DNA of 48,480 nucleotides. It comes from Bacteroidia bacterium (GTDB lineage: Bacteria > Bacteroidota > Bacteroidia > JAIBAJ01). The position numbers and the translations under genes are program-made. The stretch is taken from assembly GCA_019695265.1 (NCBI GenBank), contig JAIBAJ010000015.1:1-48480 (forward strand), in the 5' to 3' direction. The notes beneath the pieces were generated by a model, which did no database searches, was not told where the DNA came from, and worked only from the letters and a program-made list of their open reading frames with translations. Positions 32,832-41,853 of the stretch are shown one piece after another (the stretch's first letter is position 1; the number at the start of each line of letters is the position of its first letter).

Positions 32832-32861
32832 AAAAAAAGCCGAAAGGAAAATCCTTCCGGC
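32832..32861 (-). terminator. Hairpin with T run immediately upstream of fabH
   Basis: On the minus strand GCCGGAAGGA-TTT-TCCTTTCGGC (32839-32861) is followed by TTTTTTT (32832-32838), and then eight bases later the fabH ATG. This has the form of an intrinsic terminator between rpmF and fabH in the same operon, so it can act as a partial terminator setting FabH below L32 or as an attenuator. Confidence 0.65.
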
Positions 32862-32957
32862 AAATACATATTTTGTTAATAAGGCATACAGCAAACCTGG
32901 TGAAACTGAATCACATCAATTGATGAAAGCTTGCTAAAAAAGGTTCAAGGAAACGGA

Positions 32958-33143
32958 TTATGCCGTTTTTTCCATTACAACGCGTCCTTTGTAGTACAAT
33001 TTTCCTTCGTACCAGTGCGCGCGGTGAAAAAGGTGAACTTCGCCGGTAGTTGGACAAGTAGCCAAGGTTGGAGCTACAGCTTTGTAGTGAGTCCTTCTTT
33101 TATCTCTACGGGTTTTGGAGATCTTATGCTTTGGATTTGGCAT
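32958..33143 (-). CDS. rpmF: 50S ribosomal protein L32 (RpmF)
   Basis: 61 residues, [47 protein letters not shown]: basic N-terminus, HRAH motif and a short C-terminal tail, all typical of L32. A single Cys (CPTTGE) remains of the zinc-type Cys pairs of other bacteria. It is in the DUF177-rpmF-fabH run, 27 bp after DUF177. Confidence 0.96.
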   Translation of the reverse strand: MPNPKHKISKTRRDKRRTHYKAVAPTLATCPTTGEVHLFHRAHWYEGKLYYKGRVVMEKTA

Positions 33144-33170
33144 TTCAGTAAATATTTAAACAGTTTACAA

Positions 33171-33701
33171 TTAGTTCAATTCTAGTCCGCTAAGTTTATC
33201 CCAGCGCGGATCACTGGTTTTTTCTTCTGTTTTAGGAGCCAAATTGTCTAATAATTTTAAAACATTTTGGTCACATAAACTATCATCGTTGTTTAGTTCA
33301 CATCCTACTTTACGAATGGGTACCTGAACTGCAATGAATTCATACAAATGGTGCGATAAATCAAGTTGATAATCATTTTTACCTAAAACAATTACTTCTT
33401 CACTTTCATTTTCACCACCGTCCTCTTCAAATTTAACTATCAAACGTTCATCAGATGAAATCTCATAGCCAAATTCAACCGAACAGCGGTCGCACTCCAG
33501 TTCGATTTCCCCATCAATTTCGAAGTGTAATTCCATAAAACTTGGACGTTTTTCCAAGACTATATGGACATCAACTTCTCCTTTTTTGATTTCGGAGAAT
33601 TCTAATTCTTCAAAGAACTTATCTGTGATTTTCCAATCAAATTCATGGGTTCCTAAACCTAATCCCGAGTATTGAATGGAAAACTCATCCGTCAGCTTCA
33701 T
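33171..33701 (-). CDS. DUF177 / YceD-family protein
   Basis: 176-residue acidic protein. DUF177 core: F..IKKGEVDVHIVLEKRPSFMELHFEIDGEIELECDRCSVEFGYEI, with the conserved CDRC, then a long acidic middle (VKFEEDGGENESEEVI) and the C-terminal PRWDKLSGL motif. The YceD family is linked to 23S rRNA maturation (plants and E. coli), and genes lie upstream of rpmF in many bacteria. Start MKLTDEFSIQYSGLGLG. A TACCTTTG box is 24 bases upstream, driving the three-gene run. Confidence 0.93.
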   Translation of the reverse strand: MKLTDEFSIQYSGLGLGTHEFDWKITDKFFEELEFSEIKKGEVDVHIVLEKRPSFMELHFEIDGEIELECDRCSVEFGYEISSDERLIVKFEEDGGENESEEVIVLGKNDYQLDLSHHLYEFIAVQVPIRKVGCELNNDDSLCDQNVLKLLDNLAPKTEEKTSDPRWDKLSGLELN

Positions 33702-33725
33702 GTCAAACTACCTTAAAAAGGGGTG

Positions 33726-33733
33726 CAAAGGTA
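33726..33733 (-). promoter_or_regulatory. -7 promoter box TACCTTTG of the DUF177-rpmF-fabH operon
   Basis: Exact TAnnTTTG match 24 bases upstream of the ATG at 33701. Confidence 0.65.
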
Positions 33734-33955
33734 TTAAAAAAATTTATTCCACAAGCAGGAAATGCCCATTCAGTTGAAAATTTAAAATGTGCCGTTCTTA
33801 AAACAGCACTTTTTTTTACCGAAAGGTTTAATTCTTTCCGATTCAAACTGCCGGTGATACCTATCTTTCCTGACGAATATAGTCCTATGTTTTTGCTCTT
33901 CAAGAAGTTATTACAAACCGAATTAAAACCTGGGTCGAAGAATGGTAGTTTGGGT

Positions 33956-34120
33956 TTGCACCCCGGGCAACGATTGAGACAAGTAGCCCACAGGAGTTGG
34001 CTGGCCGAACCCATTCGGCACAGCCAACGACGAGGACTACAGGCGAAAGCGTGACCCGAACGCCCATTGCTGAAACTTTGAAAAATGGCATCGACCGGTT
34101 TGGGCGGAAGGGGGCCCGCC
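33956..34120 (+). repeat. Interspersed structured element, copy D
   Basis: Plus-oriented copy with the best hairpin. Inner stem GTTGGCTG (33996-34003) pairs with CAGCCAAC (34021-34028). It continues through a single bulged A into GCCGAA (34004-34009) with TTCGGC (34014-34019), closed by a four-base loop: 14 pairs in total. Outer stem CGGG (33964-33967) pairs with CCCG (34055-34058). The 3' stem CGCCCA (34061-34066) pairs with TGGGCG (34101-34106), and a GGGGGCCCGCC block ends the copy. The long frame 33703-34122 that crosses it is not a gene. The rest of the 33734-34254 gap has a TACCTTTC box at 34215-34222 and nothing else recognised. Confidence 0.72.
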
Positions 34121-34254
34121 AAATCCCGAAAATTAAGAACTCTAAACTGGAATGCATGTTTCTACACGGCAAAATGTAAATTCATATTGAAAATTTGGCC
34201 TGATTTGTGGATTTTACCTTTCCTTTACATCTCTATTGAAATTTACCAGCAGGA

Positions 34255-37200
34255 ATGAAAGTATCGCATGTTTTTAGTCTGATCGCCGGACTCCTCTTTT
34301 CTTCAGTTTCTTTTTCACAGAACTATTCAACGTATTGGAAATCAATAGATAGTCTCGATAAAAAAGGATTGCCGGAATCGGCCCTTCAACGGGTGCGCCA
34401 GATTCGATCCAAAGCCGTCCGTGAAAAAAATCAGTTGGAATACCTCAAGGCTAGTTTGCATTGGTTGAAGTTTTCACAAGACATTTACGACGATAGCCTG
34501 GTTACTCAAATTCGTAGCATTGAGCAGGAAGTAAAGGGGATGCCTGAACCGCAAAAGCAGTTGACCCTTAGTTATTTAGCTGAGTTTTATTCCATGTATG
34601 CCACCGCCAATCAATGGCAGTTTCAAGGGAGAACTAAAGTTCAAATCAGGGAAAATCCGGATTTTTCAAGTTGGGATTACCAATCCTTACTGGATCAAAG
34701 CGCATTTTATTATCGCCAATCATTGGTTAATCCAAAATTTCTTTTTCAGACCAAGGCCGAAAATTATCAGTTGATTTTAACCCAAGAAGAGAATTCAAAG
34801 GCTTTAGCGTCAACACTTTATGATGTTTTGGCAATGCGATATACCACCTTTTTGGGTGAACATTTTAATGGTTTGGAGAATATGAATGAGTCCGGCCTTT
34901 TGGATTATTTAGAAAAGTGTTTTGTTCCCGGCTATGTATTGCTGGAGCAAAAACGATTTCCTTCGGATACAAGTTCTGCCTTTCTTCAAGCGCTGGCCTT
35001 ACATTTTCAATGGCTGGAGTTGCATCAAAATTCTTTGAATTCATTTGTGGATGTTGATTTGAGAAGGTTAAATTGGTTAAATGCCCGTTTCAATCAAAAT
35101 CCAAAATCAAAGTTGCTTTACGAAAAGGCTTTGACAGAAATGCTTGTTAGGTATGCGGAGGAACCTGTTTTTGCTGAAATTTCCTATTTATTGGCACAAT
35201 CGTATCGCGTAAATTCCCAACCATTCTACAGCAAAAGAGGGGTTCAGCAAGGAGAGGAGGATTCAGAATCCTTGCTTAAGGCTAGAAAACTTTGTTTAAC
35301 AGCTTTGCAAAAATTTCCACAAGCCTTTTATTCTCCATACTGTCAGTTGTTGCTTAAAGATTTGGAAGCTCCTTCAATATCCTATCAGGTGGAAGAGATC
35401 CAAATGCCGGGGAGGTCAGGTCTGATTAAGTTTACTTACAAAAATTTGGATTTGAATGGAAAGCCATCCACTGTATATGGTCGTTTGGTACAAATACCGG
35501 CCTCTAACCAAAAGGAAATAATGAATGCCGGAGGTTATTACTCCAACGATTTAAAGAAAACCTTGTTGCAATTTCCTGTTTATAAGGAACTAAGCTGGAC
35601 ATTTGGGGGTGAACAGGATTTGGTGAGCCATTCTACAGAATGCGTTCTTCCTTCCTTAACGGCCGGAGCCTATGTATTGTTGGTGTCTAGAAACCAGGCA
35701 TTTAAAAATGGAGAAGAAATACAGGCTAATTCATTTTGGTGTACCTCCTTAGCATATTCAACTGCTGATTTGTCTGGTGAACGTATATCTTTTGTTGTAG
35801 TAAACCGGTTGACAGGAGAAGCTATGGAAGGAGCAAAAGTGGAGATTTACAATACCGAGTATAACTACAGTTCGGGTAAAAACAAGCAAGTTTTGATAGA
35901 TGCAAAAACAACCGATAAAGATGGGGTGGCGATTTTGGAAGGAAATGCCAATATTTACAACTTATCGGTGAAAATTAGCAAGGGAATCGAAGTGTATTGG
36001 TCCAATCAGCAGGTTTATTTTTCTAAAGAGCAAGAGCAAGTGCTGGATCAAAACATGGTGAGTTTATTTACCGATCGATCTATTTATCGTCCCGGACAAA
36101 CCGTATTTTTCAAAGGTATTTTTTACAGACAAACAATCGATGAATCTCGCCCGTTGGTGAATAAGCAGGTGGCAGTGTTTTTAAAGGATGCTAACTTTCA
36201 GGATGTTTCATCTTTGACCTTGACCAGCAATGAATTTGGGACTTTTCATGGTTCTTTTGTTTTGCCCAAAGGGAAATTAAATGGTGAATATCGCTTGTAT
36301 ACCGGTTCCGGTGAGGTTTCATTTTCTGTTGAAGAATACAAAAGGCCGAAGTTTGAAGCCAATTTTATTCCACCCCTTAACGGTTTTAAGCTAGGAGATT
36401 CTTTCTCCCTGGAATTAGAAGCAAAAACTTTTACGGGATTGCCGGTTGAAAATGCAAGAGTTGAAGTAACTGTTTCGCGCAGTAAACAAATGGTTTGGTA
36501 TTGGTATGGAGGCCGAAACCAAAAAACGGATGTATTGGCTCATCCGGGTTTTGTGACAGATGCCCAAGGGAAAGTGAAGTTGAACCTGGTTCTTACTCCT
36601 CCAGCCAATTCACTGGAAAGCGATTTGTACAATTTCTCATTTGACGCCACGGTTACCGACCCTTCCGGAGAATCACATACCTGTTCATATTCCATTCTGG
36701 TAGGTGCCAAACCTTTTCAGATTCAAACCTCTCTTGGACAAGAAGTTGATCTTGATACTCTGAAACAATTTTACATTCAAGCTAAAAATTCGGCTGGTAA
36801 ATCGGTCAAATCCGTTAATGGACAGGTGAAGATTTATTCGGTTACAGTTCCGGATAAGGCCTTTCAAAAAAGATTCTGGTCACAACCGGATCGATTTACT
36901 TTGAATGAGCAAGAGTTTCATAAATTCTTCCCCGAATACGCATATTCAAATGAGGAAAATCGGGACTTGTTTCCAAAGAAGTTGTTACAAACGTTGAATT
37001 TTAATACGTTAAAGGATAGTTTGATTCCTGTAAAAAATTGGGATGGACAACAACTTGTATGGATAGAAATTACCGGGGCTGCCAATGGGGATACGGTCAA
37101 ATTGAATCAGTTTGTTGAATTGTTTTCCGGTTCAAAACCTAGTCCAAATTCAAAAGATGTTTTACAGGCCAGACTTTTGAAGGAAGAGCTTAAACCCGGA

Positions 37201-40200
37201 GAGAATTTGCAAATGGAATGGGGGCATTTTTTAGGAATGCCTGTATTATTGGAAGTCTTTGTTGGAAATAGAAAGGATCATTCCCAATCCATTGTGATGC
37301 AGCAATGGATGACCGGGGTTGCCCAAAAGTTTCAAATAAAAGAAATTCCTCTTAAACCGGAATGGGGTAAGGAAGTGGATGTGGTTTTAAGTGGATTTTG
37401 GGGGAACCGAAAGCTACAGGTTAAATTGAGTCCTCAAATTGTTGCCGAATCCAAAGAAATGCGCATTTTGGTAGAGAGTATGAGGGATGTGATGGAACCC
37501 GGAAAGCCTGAAAAGTGGAAGCTTAAACTGGTCGATTCTAATGGAAAACCGATGGAGTCAGAATTGCTTGCAAGTATGTATGACGCATCTTTGGATCAAT
37601 TCAGGAAGCATGACTGGAGTTTTAATCCAAACAGTCTGACTAATTATGTATTTCTTTCGGATCGGAATTGGGTTGAATTTGGTAATTCTAATTCCACTAT
37701 CATCAGCTACAAAAAGGCCCAGGATAACATTCGGGTTCGTTCTCGTCAATATTGGAATTTGAATTGGTTTGGGTTTTCCTATTATGGCGAACGACGGTAT
37801 CAAGCATTTCGAATGCTAAATGACTCCGAAGTAAGAACCAAATCAACCGGAAAAGCTTCGGGAAGAAAGTCGAAAAAGGAAGCAGAAGAGACCTTGGCTG
37901 CCGCTGTTGCTGACGGGGATGGTGCAAATGGATTTGTTGGTGGTAATTTTATGGAATCGCCACCTTCCACAGCTGAAGAGTCCAAACCGGATGAGCAGTC
38001 CGGGCAGAATAAAGCGTCTGGAATGCCAGGACTAAGAGCCAATTTAAATGAAACGGCTTTTTTCTTGCCACAGCTTCGAACCAATGAGAATGGGGAAGTT
38101 TTGGTTGAGTTTTCCGCCCCGGAAGCGCTAACAAAATGGAAATTTTTGGCCTTTGCCACTACCAAAGACCTTAGGTTTGCTCCATTGGTAAAAGAAGCTG
38201 TGACCCGTAAATCCTTGATGGTAACTCCTAACTGGCCAAGGTTTTTTAGGGAAGGGGATACCATTTTAATCAGTACCAAAATTAATTTGTTGCAAGAGCT
38301 GCCCAACCAGCCGGTAATGGCCTCCCTGCAAGTGGTTAATCCGCTTACAGGGGAAAACCTTAACCTGAAGGTAATCCGTCAAAGTAGTCCGGCAAATTTT
38401 ACTTCTAAAACTCAGGGTTTGGCCTGGTGGAAATTAATCATTCCTGCTTCAGTTCGAGCATTGGAATTAACCATTGCAGCTCAGGCCGGAGATTATTCGG
38501 ATGCCGAAAGAATGACTTTACCGGTTGTTCCCAATCGCATGCTGGTAACCGAAAGTTTAGCCCTGGAAATCAATCCCGGTGAAAGTAAAATTTTTCATCT
38601 TGAAAAGCTCGAAAACAACAATTCAAATACCTTAACCACTCAATCTCTAAAGCTGGAATTTACCTCCAATCCTGCCTGGCTGGCCATTCAATGTTTGCCG
38701 TATTTAATGGAAGGCGAAAAGGAATGTTCAGAACAAGTGTTTAACCGTTATTATGCCAATACCATAGCTGCTAATGTGGCTAATTCTAACCCAAAAATAA
38801 AGGCTGTTTTTGATCAATGGGGAAATGCACCGGCCCAATTGGAAAAGGCTTTGGGAGAATTGGCACAAACAACTCCTTGGCTTAGAAACGCTTTAAATGA
38901 AACAGAACAAAAACGTAGGGTTGCCCAACTTTTTGATATCAGAAATTTGGAGGCCGAACAAGCAGCCAGCCTTCAAAAATTAGCTGAAATGCAAACCGCT
39001 CAAGGCGGATTTACTTGGTTTCCCGGAATGCCGGTGGATCGTTATATGACTCAACATATTTTGGAAGGTCTGGCCCATTTGCAGCAATTAAAGGCATTAA
39101 ATCCAACAGAAAATGCCCAAGTAACCGAAATCTTAACCCGAGGTTTTGTATATTTGGATCAGGAGTTAATAAAAGATTACTCCTGGTTGAAAAAGGAAAA
39201 CAAAGATTGGAAGAATTACCGAACCAATGAAATTCAACTTCATTACCTCTATGTTCGAAGCTTGTTTTCTTCCACCCAGTTTGTTGGAAACGACCACGAA
39301 GCCCACCGGTTTTTTATCAACCAAATAGAAAAATTCTGGACCGAATATGATTATTATTCCAAAGGATTGGCTGCCATGCTGGAGTTTCATCGTGGACAAA
39401 ATGGCAAGTTTGCAGATATGGTTAAAAGTTTAGAAGAAACGGCCATTAAAAAGTCCGATCTAGGTATGTATTGGAAAAACAATAATGCCGGTTATTGGTA
39501 CGATGCGCCAATAGAAGCCAATGCACTAATGGTGGAAGTTTTCAAAGCCGCCAATAATCAGGTTGCGGTGAGTGAGCTTTGCAAATGGTTGTTGAAGAAC
39601 AAACAAACCAATCATTGGGAATCTTCCAAAGCTACTGCCGATGCCTGTTATGCCTTGCTCATTTCCGGAGGAACCGAGTTGGGAACAGAAACCAAGGTTG
39701 AACTTTCGGTGGGTAAACAAAAAAATATACCTGCTACAGATAAAAACTTGTCGGTCGAAGCTGGTACCGGCTATTTTTCAAAAGAATGGAAGGCTGAGCA
39801 AGTGAGCAATGAAATGGGTAAAGTAAGTGTTCAAAATCCGGGTTCCAAAACAGTTTCATGGGGTGGATTGTACTGGACTTATTTCGAACAGATGGATAAA
39901 ATTACAAAGGCAAATACCTCGCTTTCTATTAATAAAGAGTTGTATGTGGAGCAAACTACCGATAAAGGTCCGGTTTTGGTGAAACTTTCTCCCGGTTTTA
40001 AGTTGCATAAAGGTGACAAGGTGGTGGTTCGTATCGAAATTTCGGTGGACCGCCCCATGGAGTATGTACGCCTGAGCGATATGAGGGCCGCTGGTTTTGA
40101 ACCTACACAAACATTAAGTGAAGGACATTTTCAGGATGGTTTGTACTATTATCAGAGTACCAAAGATTTAAGTACTGATTTTTTTATTCACTACCTGCAA

Positions 40201-40338
40201 AAGGGGAAATATGTGTTTGAATATCCGCTTTCTGTGCAGCAATCAGGTGGGTTTAGCAATGGAATTACGACCATAGAATGCATGTATGCACCGGAGTTTA
40301 GCAGCCACAGCGCAGGGGTGAGGGTTACGGTAGATTAG
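34255..40338 (+). CDS. Alpha-2-macroglobulin family protein with thioester site
   Basis: 2027 residues. Signal peptide (MKVSHVFSLIAGLLFSSVSFSQ) without a lipobox, so probably periplasmic and soluble or secreted. Residues 25-430 form a helical region; macroglobulin-like domains follow (MG2/MG3 around 600: DRSIYRPGQTVFFKG). A low-complexity linker occupies about 1195-1255 (Lys/Ala/Gly-rich, Ser/Pro-rich). The A2M domain is near 1265 (LPQLRTNENGEVLVEFSAPEALTKW). The thioester site C1491-S-E-Q1494 is intact and the thioester-domain motif GGFTWFPGMPVDRYMTQHILEGL is near 1583; the C-terminal domain ends with the receptor-binding-like region (1930-2020). These proteins trap proteases and are often paired with pbpC; no pbpC is seen. 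Interspersed copies D and E flank it in opposite orientation. Confidence 0.93.
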   Translation: MKVSHVFSLIAGLLFSSVSFSQNYSTYWKSIDSLDKKGLPESALQRVRQIRSKAVREKNQLEYLKASLHWLKFSQDIYDDSLVTQIRSIEQEVKGMPEPQKQLTLSYLAEFYSMYATANQWQFQGRTKVQIRENPDFSSWDYQSLLDQSAFYYRQSLVNPKFLFQTKAENYQLILTQEENSKALASTLYDVLAMRYTTFLGEHFNGLENMNESGLLDYLEKCFVPGYVLLEQKRFPSDTSSAFLQALALHFQWLELHQNSLNSFVDVDLRRLNWLNARFNQNPKSKLLYEKALTEMLVRYAEEPVFAEISYLLAQSYRVNSQPFYSKRGVQQGEEDSESLLKARKLCLTALQKFPQAFYSPYCQLLLKDLEAPSISYQVEEIQMPGRSGLIKFTYKNLDLNGKPSTVYGRLVQIPASNQKEIMNAGGYYSNDLKKTLLQFPVYKELSWTFGGEQDLVSHSTECVLPSLTAGAYVLLVSRNQAFKNGEEIQANSFWCTSLAYSTADLSGERISFVVVNRLTGEAMEGAKVEIYNTEYNYSSGKNKQVLIDAKTTDKDGVAILEGNANIYNLSVKISKGIEVYWSNQQVYFSKEQEQVLDQNMVSLFTDRSIYRPGQTVFFKGIFYRQTIDESRPLVNKQVAVFLKDANFQDVSSLTLTSNEFGTFHGSFVLPKGKLNGEYRLYTGSGEVSFSVEEYKRPKFEANFIPPLNGFKLGDSFSLELEAKTFTGLPVENARVEVTVSRSKQMVWYWYGGRNQKTDVLAHPGFVTDAQGKVKLNLVLTPPANSLESDLYNFSFDATVTDPSGESHTCSYSILVGAKPFQIQTSLGQEVDLDTLKQFYIQAKNSAGKSVKSVNGQVKIYSVTVPDKAFQKRFWSQPDRFTLNEQEFHKFFPEYAYSNEENRDLFPKKLLQTLNFNTLKDSLIPVKNWDGQQLVWIEITGAANGDTVKLNQFVELFSGSKPSPNSKDVLQARLLKEELKPGENLQMEWGHFLGMPVLLEVFVGNRKDHSQSIVMQQWMTGVAQKFQIKEIPLKPEWGKEVDVVLSGFWGNRKLQVKLSPQIVAESKEMRILVESMRDVMEPGKPEKWKLKLVDSNGKPMESELLASMYDASLDQFRKHDWSFNPNSLTNYVFLSDRNWVEFGNSNSTIISYKKAQDNIRVRSRQYWNLNWFGFSYYGERRYQAFRMLNDSEVRTKSTGKASGRKSKKEAEETLAAAVADGDGANGFVGGNFMESPPSTAEESKPDEQSGQNKASGMPGLRANLNETAFFLPQLRTNENGEVLVEFSAPEALTKWKFLAFATTKDLRFAPLVKEAVTRKSLMVTPNWPRFFREGDTILISTKINLLQELPNQPVMASLQVVNPLTGENLNLKVIRQSSPANFTSKTQGLAWWKLIIPASVRALELTIAAQAGDYSDAERMTLPVVPNRMLVTESLALEINPGESKIFHLEKLENNNSNTLTTQSLKLEFTSNPAWLAIQCLPYLMEGEKECSEQVFNRYYANTIAANVANSNPKIKAVFDQWGNAPAQLEKALGELAQTTPWLRNALNETEQKRRVAQLFDIRNLEAEQAASLQKLAEMQTAQGGFTWFPGMPVDRYMTQHILEGLAHLQQLKALNPTENAQVTEILTRGFVYLDQELIKDYSWLKKENKDWKNYRTNEIQLHYLYVRSLFSSTQFVGNDHEAHRFFINQIEKFWTEYDYYSKGLAAMLEFHRGQNGKFADMVKSLEETAIKKSDLGMYWKNNNAGYWYDAPIEANALMVEVFKAANNQVAVSELCKWLLKNKQTNHWESSKATADACYALLISGGTELGTETKVELSVGKQKNIPATDKNLSVEAGTGYFSKEWKAEQVSNEMGKVSVQNPGSKTVSWGGLYWTYFEQMDKITKANTSLSINKELYVEQTTDKGPVLVKLSPGFKLHKGDKVVVRIEISVDRPMEYVRLSDMRAAGFEPTQTLSEGHFQDGLYYYQSTKDLSTDFFIHYLQKGKYVFEYPLSVQQSGGFSNGITTIECMYAPEFSSHSAGVRVTVD

Positions 40339-40346
40339 TTTTATTT

Positions 40347-40498
40347 TGGGGGGCTCTTTTTGCCACTCCATTTGTGCTAATCTCGAAGTGTTGAAGGGCA
40401 AAAAGACCGGGCTATCGCCTGTACTCCTTGTCGCCCTTGGCTAGCGCCGCGGGCTCCTGTGGGGTACTTGGCTCTATCCCTGCCCCGGGTGCTTCGAA
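40347..40498 (-). repeat. Interspersed structured element, copy E
   Basis: Minus-oriented copy just after the macroglobulin gene. The 3' stem TCTTTTTGCC (40355-40364) pairs with GGCAAAAAGA (40397-40406), ten perfect pairs; other copies pair with quite different sequences at this place. Outer stem is CCGGGC (40407-40412) with GCCC-C-GG (40482-40488, one bulge). Inner stem is GCCC (40433-40436) with GGGC (40451-40454). Conserved parts: CAGGGATAGAG, CCCCACAGGAG, GGCGCTAGCCAAGGGCGAC, AGTACAGGCGATAGCCC. Confidence 0.7.
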
Positions 40499-40632
40499 CT
40501 AAAAGTAGCTCTTGATCCCACCTTCTTTTCTTGAACCGACTTTGAGTTAAGTGAAAGAAAGAATACCAACCTGTTATCTGAGTTTTGTCTTCTGCCTAAA
40601 GTTTGGAATTTCAATTACTTAGCTTTTGTTTT

Positions 40633-40708
40633 TATTCGATAAAATGGTTATTTGTTTTTATTAAATATTAAATAATATAGATTAATTTTTATTTGTATTC
40701 GATAAAAT
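40633..40708 (+). repeat. Direct repeat TATTCGATAAAAT in the AT-rich upstream region
   Basis: The 13-base word TATTCGATAAAAT occurs at 40633-40645 and 40696-40708, 63 bases apart start to start, upstream of the SGNH-like gene. Six turns of helix apart would fit paired operator sites. No other feature is seen between copy E and this gene except the -7 box at 40711. Confidence 0.5.
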
Positions 40709-40710
40709 TA

Positions 40711-40718
40711 TATTTTTG
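40711..40718 (+). promoter_or_regulatory. -7 promoter box TATTTTTG of the SGNH-like gene
   Basis: Exact TAnnTTTG match, 20 bases before the ATG at 40739, just after the second direct-repeat copy. Confidence 0.5.
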
Positions 40719-40738
40719 GTTACCCTTTGAAAATATAA

Positions 40739-41803
40739 ATGAAATCTATTTCTTACCAATTTCCTCTATTGGTAAGGAAATTGGCAGCTATAACCGGAGT
40801 GCTTATGTTTTCTTTCCTGGTTATTGAAATTTCCTTACGTCTGTTAAATTTCCATCCGGCCCACTTCGGTGAGAAGGAATTAATCCCTCGGGTAAAACCG
40901 GATAGTTTTTTTGAGCCTGATTCCAATTTTGGTTTTCGGGTAAGAAATGGGCAATACCATTTTTATATCAAAGGCAGCTATGTGTTTTCTTCCAACAACG
41001 GAACCATGAACCGAACAATAGGCCTAAAGAAAATTCAGAACTGCGACAAATCGAGTCGGGTGCATCTGTATGGCTGTTCTTACACGTATGGCTTTTCTGT
41101 TTCTGATACCACCAATTATCCGTATTTCCTTCAATCTAAATTGTCAAACTCAATTGTAGTAAATCAAGCAGTACCCGGTTATGGCTTAACTCAAATGTAT
41201 TTAAGACTTCAGCAAGATTTGAAATCTGAGTTTACTAAGCCTTCTGTAGCGGTTTTCAATTATGCTTCCTTTCATGATGAACGTAGTGTATTAAAAAGAG
41301 AATGGATTAATAGGTTTGGTTGGGCATTGCAACATTCTACCGGAAATACCAATTTTGTTTATCCTTACGCAGACGTAGATGATGAAACCGGAAGGCTCCA
41401 AATTAAATATTTACCCTATGCCGACTGGCCTCAGGATTTTCCGCTTAGGTCAAAATCTGCAATAATTCATCTGCTTAATTCTACCTACAACTCACTGATC
41501 GACCGCAGCAAGAATGCCAGACATCAAAAGGCTATGGTTTCTCTTGTAAAGGACATTGACAGACTTTGTAAGCAAAATGGAATTCACCTGTTTTTTTATT
41601 GCATGACCGAGCCTCCTGATTATATCAGAAAAGTATTGATTGAAAATAATATTCGGTTTTCAACTACCTCCATTGATATCTCCAATCCAGACTATAATTG
41701 TTCTCCTTTGGATCCACTTCACCCCAATCAAAGGGCACATGAAGTTTATGCACATGAAGTGTTTCAAATGATTTCATCCGGGAATCTGGTTGATTGGAAA
41801 TAA
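40739..41803 (+). CDS. SGNH/GDSL-hydrolase-like membrane-anchored protein
   Basis: 354 residues. One N-terminal transmembrane segment (KLAAITGVLMFSFLVIEISLRLL) with the body outside the cytoplasm. SGNH features: YGCSYTYG with the candidate nucleophile Ser114 (block I), NQAVPGYGLTQMYLRL (block II, Gly), N in the VFNYASFHD stretch (block III-like) and D325-x-x-H328 in SPLDPLHPNQRAH (block V). Family members are deacetylases or esterases of envelope polysaccharides; the substrate here is unknown. It is followed 50 bp later by a small secreted protein. A 12-base palindrome AACCAATTGGTT lies at 41810-41821 between them. Confidence 0.72.
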   Translation: MKSISYQFPLLVRKLAAITGVLMFSFLVIEISLRLLNFHPAHFGEKELIPRVKPDSFFEPDSNFGFRVRNGQYHFYIKGSYVFSSNNGTMNRTIGLKKIQNCDKSSRVHLYGCSYTYGFSVSDTTNYPYFLQSKLSNSIVVNQAVPGYGLTQMYLRLQQDLKSEFTKPSVAVFNYASFHDERSVLKREWINRFGWALQHSTGNTNFVYPYADVDDETGRLQIKYLPYADWPQDFPLRSKSAIIHLLNSTYNSLIDRSKNARHQKAMVSLVKDIDRLCKQNGIHLFFYCMTEPPDYIRKVLIENNIRFSTTSIDISNPDYNCSPLDPLHPNQRAHEVYAHEVFQMISSGNLVDWK

Positions 41804-41853
41804 ATAGATAACCAATTGGTTTAAATTCCGTTACAATCTTCATTCCCTCACAA

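Noticed and set aside
32822-32869. In-frame extension of FabH to 32869 (MYLPEGFS...).
   Set aside because: It is the translation of the terminator-like hairpin; the family start is [10 protein letters not shown].
33703-34122. Minus-strand frame of 139 codons before DUF177.
   Set aside because: It lies across repeat copy D, has no family signature, and the DUF177 promoter box lies within it.
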